DNA from: Deltaproteobacteria bacterium UBA5756
GTDB taxonomy: Bacteria > Desulfobacterota > Syntrophorhabdia > Syntrophorhabdales > Syntrophorhabdaceae
Reading direction: 5' to 3'
Length of the DNA: 9,928 nucleotides
Assembly: GCA_002418985.1 (NCBI GenBank)
Contig: DIFE01000024.1
Coordinates: forward strand, 1 to 9,928
Shown here in pieces: positions 1 to 5,869 of this stretch. The position numbers were made by a program, and so were the translations under genes. Numbering within the stretch: the first letter of the stretch is position 1; the number at the start of each line of letters is the position of its first letter. The notes beneath the pieces were generated by a model that saw only the letters and a list, made by a program, of their open reading frames with translations, ran no database searches and was not told the DNA's origin.

Positions 1-122
1 GACTTATGCAAGGATTCTCACCGGGATTTGAGTGAAAATGGTGTCTCGGGGAAGAACGGGGGGATCCCTCGTTAACCGCCGTAAATCATTGGTAAACGTT
101 TATTGCATTTATCAGAATTAGC
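1..122. other. Left-end non-coding stretch
   Basis: No gene start or convincing coding frame is visible here. All three forward frames stop early (for example TGA at 33-35 and TAA at 73-75). The first few dozen bases could hold the last codons of an upstream gene, but nothing recognisable supports this. The stretch contains a perfect 10-bp palindrome TAAACGTTTA at 93-102, about 20 bp upstream of the -35 box of the next promoter, which could be a regulator site. It becomes AT-rich toward the promoter, as expected for a promoter-proximal region. Confidence 0.5.
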
Positions 123-152
123 TTGACAGGCGAAAAGTGCTTTTGCTAAGAT
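123..152 (+). promoter_or_regulatory. Sigma70-type promoter for the acyl-CoA dehydrogenase operon
   Basis: A perfect -35 box TTGACA (123-128) is followed after 18 bp by TAAGAT (147-152), which matches 4 of 6 bases of the -10 consensus. Transcription would start near 159, leaving a leader of about 55 nt before the ATG at 214. The same two hexamers with the same spacing occur upstream of the TAXI binding-protein gene on the other strand (5793-5822). Confidence 0.65.
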
Positions 153-162
153 AGGTTTGCTA

Positions 163-175
163 ATTGTTTCACAAT
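163..175. promoter_or_regulatory. Candidate operator, 13-bp dyad
   Basis: ATTGT and ACAAT flank a TTC centre, giving a perfect 5-bp inverted repeat. It lies about 10 bp downstream of the -10 box, so it would cover the start of the transcript. That is a typical place for a repressor of a catabolic acyl-CoA operon (TetR-, GntR- or MarR-type proteins commonly bind such dyads). No regulator gene is in the window, so the binding protein is unknown and the role is inferred from position and symmetry only. Confidence 0.35.
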
Positions 176-213
176 ATTGCATCATAATACCGTCAAAGAA
201 AGGAGAGTAAAAT

Positions 214-1368
214 ATGGATTTCAAGATTTCCGATGAACTCGAATCAATGCGTAAAATGGCCTACGATTTTGCTGTAAAAAATATCAAACCGACGATGGAA
301 GAAGATGAGAAAGAGCACAAGTATCGTCCTGAGGTTATGAAGAAGATGGGCGAACAGGGTATGTTTGCCTGCTTGGCACCCGAAAAGTTCGGTGGACTGG
401 GACTGGAAGAGGGCAACATGGCAGCCACCCTCATGGCGATGGAAGTGGCCAGAATCAGCCCGTCCTGGGGACTTCCCTTCAACCTTCAGATGAACGGTCC
501 GCAGAACGCCCTTCTCAAGTATGCCAGCGAAGAGTTGAAAGAACAGTACCTGCCGGGCATGATCGCCGGAACAAGCGGCAGCTGTTTTGCGATCACCGAA
601 CCGAATTCAGGGTCAGACGTCGCCAGCATGAAAACGACTGCAACGGAAGTGGATGACGGTTATATCCTCAACGGCTCAAAGACATGGATATCCGGTGTTC
701 CTTACTGCGATTGCGGTATTGTTTACGCGATGACCGACAAGGCGGCAAAACACAAAGGCATGTCAGCGTTCTTCGTTGATTTCAAGACCCCCGGCATCAC
801 TCAGAGGGCAATCACCACGAAGCTCGGACTCCACTGCGCCCCGACTGGCGAGATTTTCTTCGAAGAAGCGAAGATCCCCAAGAGCGCCCTCGTCGGGAAG
901 CTCGGCCAGGGTTTTGCAATTTGTATGACGATGCTCAATTTCACGAGATTGAGCTCAGCTTCAAGGGCGGTCGGTGTGGCCCAGAGCTGTATCGAAGAAG
1001 CATGCAAGTATGCAAATGAAAGAGAGCAGTTCGGGCAGCCGATAGGTCAGTTCCAGATGGTTCAGGAACAGATCGGCAGAATGTCCGTGGAGCACGAAGC
1101 ATCAAAACTTCTCGTTCTGAGATGTGCATGGCAGAAGGACCAGGGCATGAACAACACCCTCGAGACCTCAATGGCAAAATACTACGCCGGTGAGTCAGCA
1201 AACTTCTGCGCTTCCGAAGCCGTAAAGATTTTCGGCTCCTATGGTTTCTCCTCCGAATACCCTGTCGAGAGATACCTCAGAGACGCGAAGTCCTATCAGA
1301 TAGTCGAGGGAACGTCAAACGTTCAGAAAATGATCATTGCGCAGTTTGCACTTGGATACAGAAAATAA
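214..1368 (+). CDS. Acyl-CoA dehydrogenase (FAD flavoprotein)
   Basis: This is a 384-residue acyl-CoA dehydrogenase, the usual length for the soluble family, which oxidises an acyl-CoA to the 2,3-enoyl-CoA and passes electrons to ETF. The N-terminal helical domain is followed by the FAD/substrate motif CFAITEPNSGSD (124-135), a middle beta domain with the W158-I-S segment, and the helical domain with REQFGQPIGQFQ (270-281). The C-terminal VEGTSNVQ motif (364-371) contains the expected catalytic base, E365. An AGGAGAG Shine-Dalgarno (201-207) sits 6 bp before the ATG, which supports this start. It is first in a three-gene operon with a biotin carrier and a dehydratase-type activator. That context suggests a dicarboxylic or cyclic acyl-CoA substrate (for example glutaryl-CoA) but does not prove one. 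No etfAB genes are in the window. The family call is firm; the substrate is unknown. Confidence 0.95.
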   Translation: MDFKISDELESMRKMAYDFAVKNIKPTMEEDEKEHKYRPEVMKKMGEQGMFACLAPEKFGGLGLEEGNMAATLMAMEVARISPSWGLPFNLQMNGPQNALLKYASEELKEQYLPGMIAGTSGSCFAITEPNSGSDVASMKTTATEVDDGYILNGSKTWISGVPYCDCGIVYAMTDKAAKHKGMSAFFVDFKTPGITQRAITTKLGLHCAPTGEIFFEEAKIPKSALVGKLGQGFAICMTMLNFTRLSSASRAVGVAQSCIEEACKYANEREQFGQPIGQFQMVQEQIGRMSVEHEASKLLVLRCAWQKDQGMNNTLETSMAKYYAGESANFCASEAVKIFGSYGFSSEYPVERYLRDAKSYQIVEGTSNVQKMIIAQFALGYRK

Positions 1369-1399
1369 TAGAATCAGTCAATCTTGAAGGAGGTAGTAC

Positions 1400-1615
1400 A
1401 TGGCTACAGAAATTACATGCCCGATGGTTGGAAAGATCGTAAAAGTTGATGTCAAAGTTGGCGACAAAGTAGGAGAGGACGATCAGGTTGCAATCCTCGA
1501 AGCAATGAAGATGGAAATGCCGATCGTATCGCCGGCGGCCGGAACCATAAAGGAAATCCTTGTTGAGGCCGGTCAGGAAGTTGAGGCAGATACGGTTATT
1601 GCAACTCTGGAATAG
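1400..1615 (+). CDS. Small biotin carboxyl carrier protein
   Basis: This 71-residue protein is essentially a single biotinyl/lipoyl domain. The biotinylation motif EAMKMEMP (34-41) is intact, with K37 as the lysine modified by biotin ligase. The preceding PMVGKIVKVDVKVGDKV (8-24) and following SPAAGTIKEILVEAGQ-type stretch form the two halves of the flattened beta barrel. Members of this family carry CO2 between a carboxylase or decarboxylase and a carboxyltransferase. The protein lacks the Pro/Ala-rich linker of GcdC/OadA carriers and any N-terminal extension. Its strong GAAGGAGGT ribosome binding site (1386-1394) lies 31 bp after the dehydrogenase stop, so the two are cotranscribed. No biotin carboxylase, carboxyltransferase or membrane decarboxylase is encoded here, so its partners must be elsewhere. 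A lipoyl role is less likely because the MKM motif is typical of biotin. Confidence 0.92.
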   Translation: MATEITCPMVGKIVKVDVKVGDKVGEDDQVAILEAMKMEMPIVSPAAGTIKEILVEAGQEVEADTVIATLE

Positions 1616-1639
1616 CTGACAAAAAAGGGGGAGAAGCTT

Positions 1640-2422
1640 ATGTTAGTTGCCGGGATAGATATAGGTTCGATTACAACTGAAGCTCTGCTTCTCGATAAGG
1701 ATAAAGGGATATTGGGGTATACCATCCTTCAAACAGGTGCGGATTCCAAGAAGACGGCTGAGATGGCACTGGAAAAAGTGCTGGCCTATCCAGGTAAAAG
1801 CCCTTCAGATGTTTCCTATATTGTAGCTACCGGCTGCGGCAGAAAAAGAGCTGTTTTCGCCAAGCAGGCTGTAACGGAAATAACCTGTCTTGCAAAAGGC
1901 GTCAACCACCTTTTTCCGCAGGCCAGAACGATCATCGATATCGGCGGTCAGGATACGAAAGTGATAAGAATAGATGAGAAAGGCCGCGTTGTTGAGTTTG
2001 AAATGAACGATAAATGTGCCGCCGGGACCGGAAGATTCATTGAGGTCATGGCAAAGGCACTCAACGTAGAACTCGACAGGATCGGTGATCTTTCGCTGAG
2101 GCACAAGAAGGAATTAACGATCAGCAGTATTTGTACCGTATTTGCTGAGTCCGAGGTGATATCCCTCGTGAGTGAAGGTGAGGAACTTGATGATATCCTG
2201 TATGGTATCCACAAGGCGATCGCCGACAGGACCATGGGGCTCATCAACAGGCTCGGCGGTATTCAGAACGACGTCATTATGGCGGGTGGAGTAGCCAAGA
2301 ACATTGGTGTGGTAAAAGCCCTGGAAGCAGCGCTCGGCACACAGCTCAAGATTTATGTTGAGCCGCAGATCGTTGGTTCGCTCGGCGCCGCCATCATCGC
2401 CATGGAAAAGACAACTGCGTAG
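1640..2422 (+). CDS. BcrAD/BadFG-family ATPase, 2-hydroxyacyl-CoA dehydratase activator-like (HgdC type)
   Basis: This is a 260-residue ASKHA-fold ATPase, matching the size of the archetypal HgdC activator. Visible parts are the N-terminal phosphate-binding loop GIDIGSITTEALLLD (5-19), the second loop DIGGQDTKVI (100-109), the cluster motif KCAAGTGRF (125-133) with C126, the second cluster motif SSICTVFAESEVISL (162-176) with C165, and AGGVAKN (215-221). The 39-residue spacing of C126 and C165 is that of the HgdC cysteines that hold a [4Fe-4S] cluster between two monomers. Known relatives use ATP to push one low-potential electron into a 2-hydroxyacyl-CoA dehydratase or class I benzoyl-CoA reductase. 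A GGGGGAG ribosome binding site (1627-1633) precedes the ATG, 24 bp after the carrier gene. No dehydratase or reductase subunit is visible in the window. The family call is secure; the partner enzyme is unknown. Confidence 0.92.
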   Translation: MLVAGIDIGSITTEALLLDKDKGILGYTILQTGADSKKTAEMALEKVLAYPGKSPSDVSYIVATGCGRKRAVFAKQAVTEITCLAKGVNHLFPQARTIIDIGGQDTKVIRIDEKGRVVEFEMNDKCAAGTGRFIEVMAKALNVELDRIGDLSLRHKKELTISSICTVFAESEVISLVSEGEELDDILYGIHKAIADRTMGLINRLGGIQNDVIMAGGVAKNIGVVKALEAALGTQLKIYVEPQIVGSLGAAIIAMEKTTA

Positions 2423-2442
2423 AAGAAGAAAATAGTGATATG

Positions 2443-2472
2443 AAAAAGGCCAGCTGAAAAGCTGGCCTTTTT
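2443..2472. terminator. Intrinsic terminator, probably bidirectional
   Basis: GGCCAGCT (2448-2455) and AGCTGGCC (2460-2467) form a perfect 8-bp stem closed by a GAAA tetraloop. The stem is flanked by five A on the left and six T on the right, so it can terminate in both directions. It ends the acyl-CoA dehydrogenase operon, 20 bp after the activator stop. It also lies about 60 bp beyond the stop of the convergent TRAP permease gene. Confidence 0.9.
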
Positions 2473-2487
2473 TGTTTTCCTGGTGGA

Positions 2488-2522
2488 GGCTTCTTCCTGT
2501 GCAGGATAGCCGGGAAGAGGCC
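2488..2522. other. 10-bp inverted repeat downstream of the TRAP permease
   Basis: Bases 2488-2497 pair with 2513-2522 in ten consecutive positions, one of them G-U on the + strand, around a 15-nt loop. It starts 9 bp after the permease stop on the - strand. No T-run follows it on that strand, so alone it is not an intrinsic terminator. It may protect the 3' end of the permease transcript or assist the terminator at 2443-2472. Confidence 0.4.
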
Positions 2523-2530
2523 TGGTGTTA

Positions 2531-4513
2531 TCAGACAGCAGTCTGAGTTTGAGTTACTTTATCCTTTCTCATTTTCTGCATGAGAATGACAAGGAAGAGA
2601 CAGACAAAACCCGCGACATCCCCGGCCCTGTGAGGATACACGAAGGCGAGAGCTCCAATAATGATAACGACCCGTTCAGGCCATGACGACCTCTTGAGGA
2701 GCCAGCCCGCACAGCCGGAGGCAAGCATACCGATGCCGAGGAATGATGCCAGGATCGTCCAGACACCCGCCGCAACTCCAATTCCCTCAAAGTGAAGTAG
2801 TATTGCCCTTCCTGCAGGGAGAACGGTGAAAACAAAAGGGAGCAGGAAGGCGGTAATAGCGTACTTCCATGCCATGAAGGTTGTCTTATACGGGTCTCCT
2901 CCGGTTATGGCCGCTGCAGCGAATGGGGATAGCGCCGTGGGCGGGGACACCTCTGAGAGAAGGGCATAATAGAAGATAAACATGTGGGCGGCGTACTCAG
3001 GGACGCCAAGTTGTGTGAAGGCCGGGGCGACGATCACCGCTGCAATGATGTACGTCGCGGTGATCGGGACGGCAAGTCCGATGACCCAGAGAAGAAGTGC
3101 CGCGAAGATCGCAGTGACCAGCAAGTTGCCCCCCGCATATCCGATAATGATTGATGAAAGTTTAAGCCCGAGGCCCGTAAGGCTGACGATGCCCACTATG
3201 ATGCCGGCAGAGGCACAGATGGCTGCCACGTTCAATACGGTTACGGAACCTTCCTTAAGCGCGGCGATCATTTTCTTCAGCGTGAACCGTGTTTCCTTTC
3301 TGATGAAAGCTGCCAGCACACAGGCTATAATGGCGGCCAGGACTGCTACCTGCGGGGTGTAGCCCTTGACGAGGAAGAAGACTATCGCAATGAGGGAAAA
3401 GAAATGGAAACCGTATAGCTTGGTGAGCTGATAAAGGGAGTATTTCTTGTCTATTTGCACCGCTTTGAGGCCGAACTTTTTGGCGTCGAGTTCGACCATG
3501 ATGAGAAGTCCCCAGTAATAGAGGGCTGCGGGTATGATGGCAAGAAGAATAACGTCAACATAACTGATCCTCAGGAACTCGGCTATGAGGAAGGCTGCGG
3601 CGCCCATTACGGGCGGGGTCGTTATGGCTCCCATGCCGCCCGCGGCAAGAAAACCGCCGGCGTTATCCTTGTCGTATCCCGCCTTTTTAAGCATGGGGTA
3701 GGCTACAGAGCCGATCGCGACAGTGTTGGCGACGCCGGAGCCGGAGGCCATGGCAAGGAGATACGAGGTGGCGATGACGGAACGGCCTGCAGCCGTCGGC
3801 TTATGACCCATAGCCGTGAAGGCGAAATCGACGAAGAACTTGCCGGCGCCCGAAACGGCCAGGAAAGCGCCAAAAATGCAGAACATGATGATGATGGTGG
3901 AGGAGACATCGATGGGTACACCGAATATCCCTTCCAGTGTCATGTACATGTGTCCGATGATGCGCTCCACATCGTAGCCCCTGTGAGTCCAGGGAGCGGG
4001 GAGAGAAGGCCCGATATATGCATAACCGATGAAGATGAGACAGCAGACGGGCATGATCCAGCCCGATGACCTTCTCGTCGCCTCCAGAATGAGGAGTATG
4101 AACAGGATGCCGAATATCATGTCCCATAGTTCAGGTGTAACGGCACGGTATATAAAATCCTCGAAATCGAAGAGCATGTACCCGATGCAGGCGAGCCCGA
4201 GAAGGCTCAGCGCGATGTCGAAGAAGGTGATTTTTCCCTTGAACCTTTTGGATACCGGGTAGTAAAGGAAAGAAAGGGCGAGAAGAAACGCAACGTGTAT
4301 CCCCCGTACGATCTGGGTTGTAACGGGAAAAATTGTCGTATAAATGGCGAAAAGGGACATCGCCACGGCCAGGGCGGTTATAATAACGTTCCAGAAACCG
4401 CTTACTTTTCTGGTGACCCCTTCTTCCTGTTCGATAAGTTCCTGAATCTTTTTTTGTTGTTCTTCGGTAAGATCTGTCGATGCAACGGTAGGTCCTATTT
4501 GATCGTTTTCCAT
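2531..4513 (-). CDS. TRAP transporter permease, TAXI-type 4TM/12TM fusion
   Basis: This 660-residue polytopic membrane protein fuses the small (DctQ-like) and large (DctM-like) TRAP subunits. A hydrophilic, charged N-terminus (1-38) precedes about four helices (roughly 43-63, 70-86, 96-116, 130-146). The large-subunit part follows, with the family signatures GAFLAVSGAGKFFVDFA (215-231), SGSGVANTVAIGSVAYPML (257-275), AAGGMGAITTPPVMGAAAFLIA (290-311) and SEVSPPTALSPFAAA (520-534). The last 90 residues add more helices, as is common in TAXI fusions. It uses a cation gradient to import a small organic substrate delivered by the periplasmic binding protein. A GGAGG (4520-4524) six bases before the ATG fixes the start. 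The binding-protein gene lies 193 bp upstream on the same strand, with structured DNA between them. The substrate cannot be read from the sequence; characterised TAXI proteins include glutamate/glutamine binders. Confidence 0.93.
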   Translation of the reverse strand: MENDQIGPTVASTDLTEEQQKKIQELIEQEEGVTRKVSGFWNVIITALAVAMSLFAIYTTIFPVTTQIVRGIHVAFLLALSFLYYPVSKRFKGKITFFDIALSLLGLACIGYMLFDFEDFIYRAVTPELWDMIFGILFILLILEATRRSSGWIMPVCCLIFIGYAYIGPSLPAPWTHRGYDVERIIGHMYMTLEGIFGVPIDVSSTIIIMFCIFGAFLAVSGAGKFFVDFAFTAMGHKPTAAGRSVIATSYLLAMASGSGVANTVAIGSVAYPMLKKAGYDKDNAGGFLAAGGMGAITTPPVMGAAAFLIAEFLRISYVDVILLAIIPAALYYWGLLIMVELDAKKFGLKAVQIDKKYSLYQLTKLYGFHFFSLIAIVFFLVKGYTPQVAVLAAIIACVLAAFIRKETRFTLKKMIAALKEGSVTVLNVAAICASAGIIVGIVSLTGLGLKLSSIIIGYAGGNLLVTAIFAALLLWVIGLAVPITATYIIAAVIVAPAFTQLGVPEYAAHMFIFYYALLSEVSPPTALSPFAAAAITGGDPYKTTFMAWKYAITAFLLPFVFTVLPAGRAILLHFEGIGVAAGVWTILASFLGIGMLASGCAGWLLKRSSWPERVVIIIGALAFVYPHRAGDVAGFVCLFLVILMQKMRKDKVTQTQTAV

Positions 4514-4594
4514 GGGGCGCCTCCGAGCGTGGTTTTCAGGATGCTTTCAGAGATCCTGCTGGTATTTGCCTGATCGGCAATTTTTCAATCCCAT

Positions 4595-4608
4595 TGTGCT
4601 CGAGCACA
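4595..4608. promoter_or_regulatory. Perfect 14-bp palindrome, candidate operator
   Basis: TGTGCTCGAGCACA is a perfect 14-bp palindrome with no spacer, so it suits a dimeric DNA-binding protein better than an RNA hairpin. It sits 82 bp upstream of the permease start in the gap between the two TRAP genes. An 8-bp inverted repeat, CTGGTATT (4559-4566) and AATACCAG (4623-4630), brackets it. Regulation of the permease is inferred from position; the binding protein is unknown. Confidence 0.4.
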
Positions 4609-4664
4609 GAAGTTCGTCTTGTAATACCAGTCGTGCATTCACGCAGCATTAGATACACATGTGA

Positions 4665-4701
4665 AGCGGACGGGAGGAGGCTGCGCCCGCTCCCGTCCGT
4701 T
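4665..4701 (-). other. Intercistronic hairpin after the TAXI binding-protein gene
   Basis: CGGACGGGAG (4667-4676) and CTCCCGTCCG (4690-4699) form a perfect, GC-rich 10-bp stem, extendable by a G-U and an A-T pair, around a 13-nt loop. It begins a few bases after the TAG stop of the binding-protein gene. No U-run follows on the - strand, so it is probably not a full intrinsic terminator. In binding-protein transport operons such hairpins commonly stabilise the upstream message or partly block read-through, giving more binding protein than permease. That role is inferred here. Confidence 0.6.
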
Positions 4702-4706
4702 GTGCG

Positions 4707-5720
4707 CTAAACCGGTACGTTGAACCCTTTTTCCTTGAAGAATTTCTGTGCGCCCGCATGGTACGGTATGGACGTCGAAGATGCCCCGTCCTTAAGGGTG
4801 ATGTTAAGCGCTTCCTTATGAATCGCAGCCAGTTCTTTCAGATGGTCGAAGATGCCTTTGAGGACATTATATGCCAGCTGGGGGTCCATGTCCTTGTGGC
4901 AGACAATCATATTGGCCACGGTTGATACCCCGGTGTCCTGGGTCATGCCGGTATACACCTTTTTGGGGATAACGGATTTGTAATAGATCGGGCCATACTT
5001 GGCCGTCATTTTCGGAATGAGATCATCATGTCCGATAAGGGATATTTTCACGCCCGGTGAGGCGGCTAGGTCGAGGACAGAGGCGGTGGGAACACCGCCT
5101 GACCAGACGTAGGCGTCTATCTTGCCGTCCTTCAATGCTCCGGCGGATTCAGATGCGCCAAGCCTGTCTTTCTTGATATCTTTGTTAGGATCGAGCCCTG
5201 CAGCCTCCAGAACGCGCAGTGCGATGACTTCCGTTCCGCTGCCGGGGGCGCCCGTGGAGACCCTCTTTCCTTTCAGGTCGGCTACTTTCTTTACGCCGTT
5301 ACCTTCCAGGGTAACAACATGCGTAAGGTTCGGGTAGAGAACCGTAAGGACTCGTATGGGAAGGGCACGGCCCTTAAAAATGCCGCTGCCTTTGAGGGCA
5401 TCATAGCCGGTGTCGCCCATGATGAGGCCGAGGTCCGACTTCTTCGCGGCAATCAGTTTGCAGTTATCAACGGAAGCGGCCGTGACTTCCGCGGCGGCTT
5501 CGACTCCGGCATACTTCGTGAGGATACTGGCGATACCCCCGCCAATGACGAAATAGACGCCTCCCATCCCTCCTGTTGCGATGGAGATCCTCTTTTTCGA
5601 CTGAGCAAAGACTTTTCCGGCACTACCGAGCAGCATGGCCCCGCCGACCGCCGATGTCAGTTTGAGAAAGTCACGTCTCTTGATTCCCTTGCTTTCATCC
5701 ACCATTTCGTCGAACTTCAT
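4707..5720 (-). CDS. TAXI family TRAP substrate-binding protein, Tat-exported
   Basis: This 337-residue periplasmic protein captures the solute and hands it to the fused permease encoded next. The N-terminus carries a twin-arginine signal: KRRDFLK (14-20), a hydrophobic stretch to about residue 36, and a VFA-Q cleavage site after A39. The mature part begins with the TAXI core ISIATGGMGGVYFVIGGGIA (45-64), followed by a VTAASVDNCKLI segment typical of the family, and continues with the usual VADLKGKRVSTGAPGSGTE region. Length fits the family (about 320-340). A GGGGG-rich ribosome binding site (about 5726-5733) precedes the ATG, and a promoter lies at 5793-5822. Tat rather than Sec export implies folding before export, which is frequent in this family in Desulfobacterota. 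The ligand is unknown. Confidence 0.94.
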   Translation of the reverse strand: MKFDEMVDESKGIKRRDFLKLTSAVGGAMLLGSAGKVFAQSKKRISIATGGMGGVYFVIGGGIASILTKYAGVEAAAEVTAASVDNCKLIAAKKSDLGLIMGDTGYDALKGSGIFKGRALPIRVLTVLYPNLTHVVTLEGNGVKKVADLKGKRVSTGAPGSGTEVIALRVLEAAGLDPNKDIKKDRLGASESAGALKDGKIDAYVWSGGVPTASVLDLAASPGVKISLIGHDDLIPKMTAKYGPIYYKSVIPKKVYTGMTQDTGVSTVANMIVCHKDMDPQLAYNVLKGIFDHLKELAAIHKEALNITLKDGASSTSIPYHAGAQKFFKEKGFNVPV

Positions 5721-5792
5721 AATTACCCCCTTTCGTAGTGGTGTTGATAACTCCGAACCAGCAATTTCCCAATTTAATTTTAGTTTTTTTAC

Positions 5793-5822
5793 ATCTTATT
5801 GTGTTGTGCTGGATATTGTCAA
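5793..5822 (-). promoter_or_regulatory. Sigma70-type promoter for the TAXI/TRAP genes
   Basis: On the - strand, TTGACA (5822-5817) is followed after 18 bp by TAAGAT (5798-5793). Transcription would start near 5786, about 65 nt before the ATG of the binding-protein gene. Hexamers and spacing are the same as in the promoter at 123-152. The surrounding DNA is very AT-rich, and an 8-bp palindrome TTTCGAAA (5830-5837) sits just upstream of the -35 box. Confidence 0.65.
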
Positions 5823-5869
5823 TTTATTATTTCGAAAATCTATCGATGGGGTAAATGGAGTATGAACTG

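Noticed and set aside
1..75. C-terminal end of an upstream gene
   Set aside because: Frames are open for only 11-24 codons with no recognisable sequence; it cannot be distinguished from intergenic DNA.
3455..4069. Open frame of 204 codons on the + strand inside the TRAP permease
   Set aside because: Acidic, Gly-rich low-complexity translation typical of the strand opposite a hydrophobic membrane protein gene.
4566..4585. TTGCC/GGCAA hairpin followed by five T
   Set aside because: The T-run is on the + strand, where no gene ends; the genes here are on the - strand, and the stem is only 5 bp.
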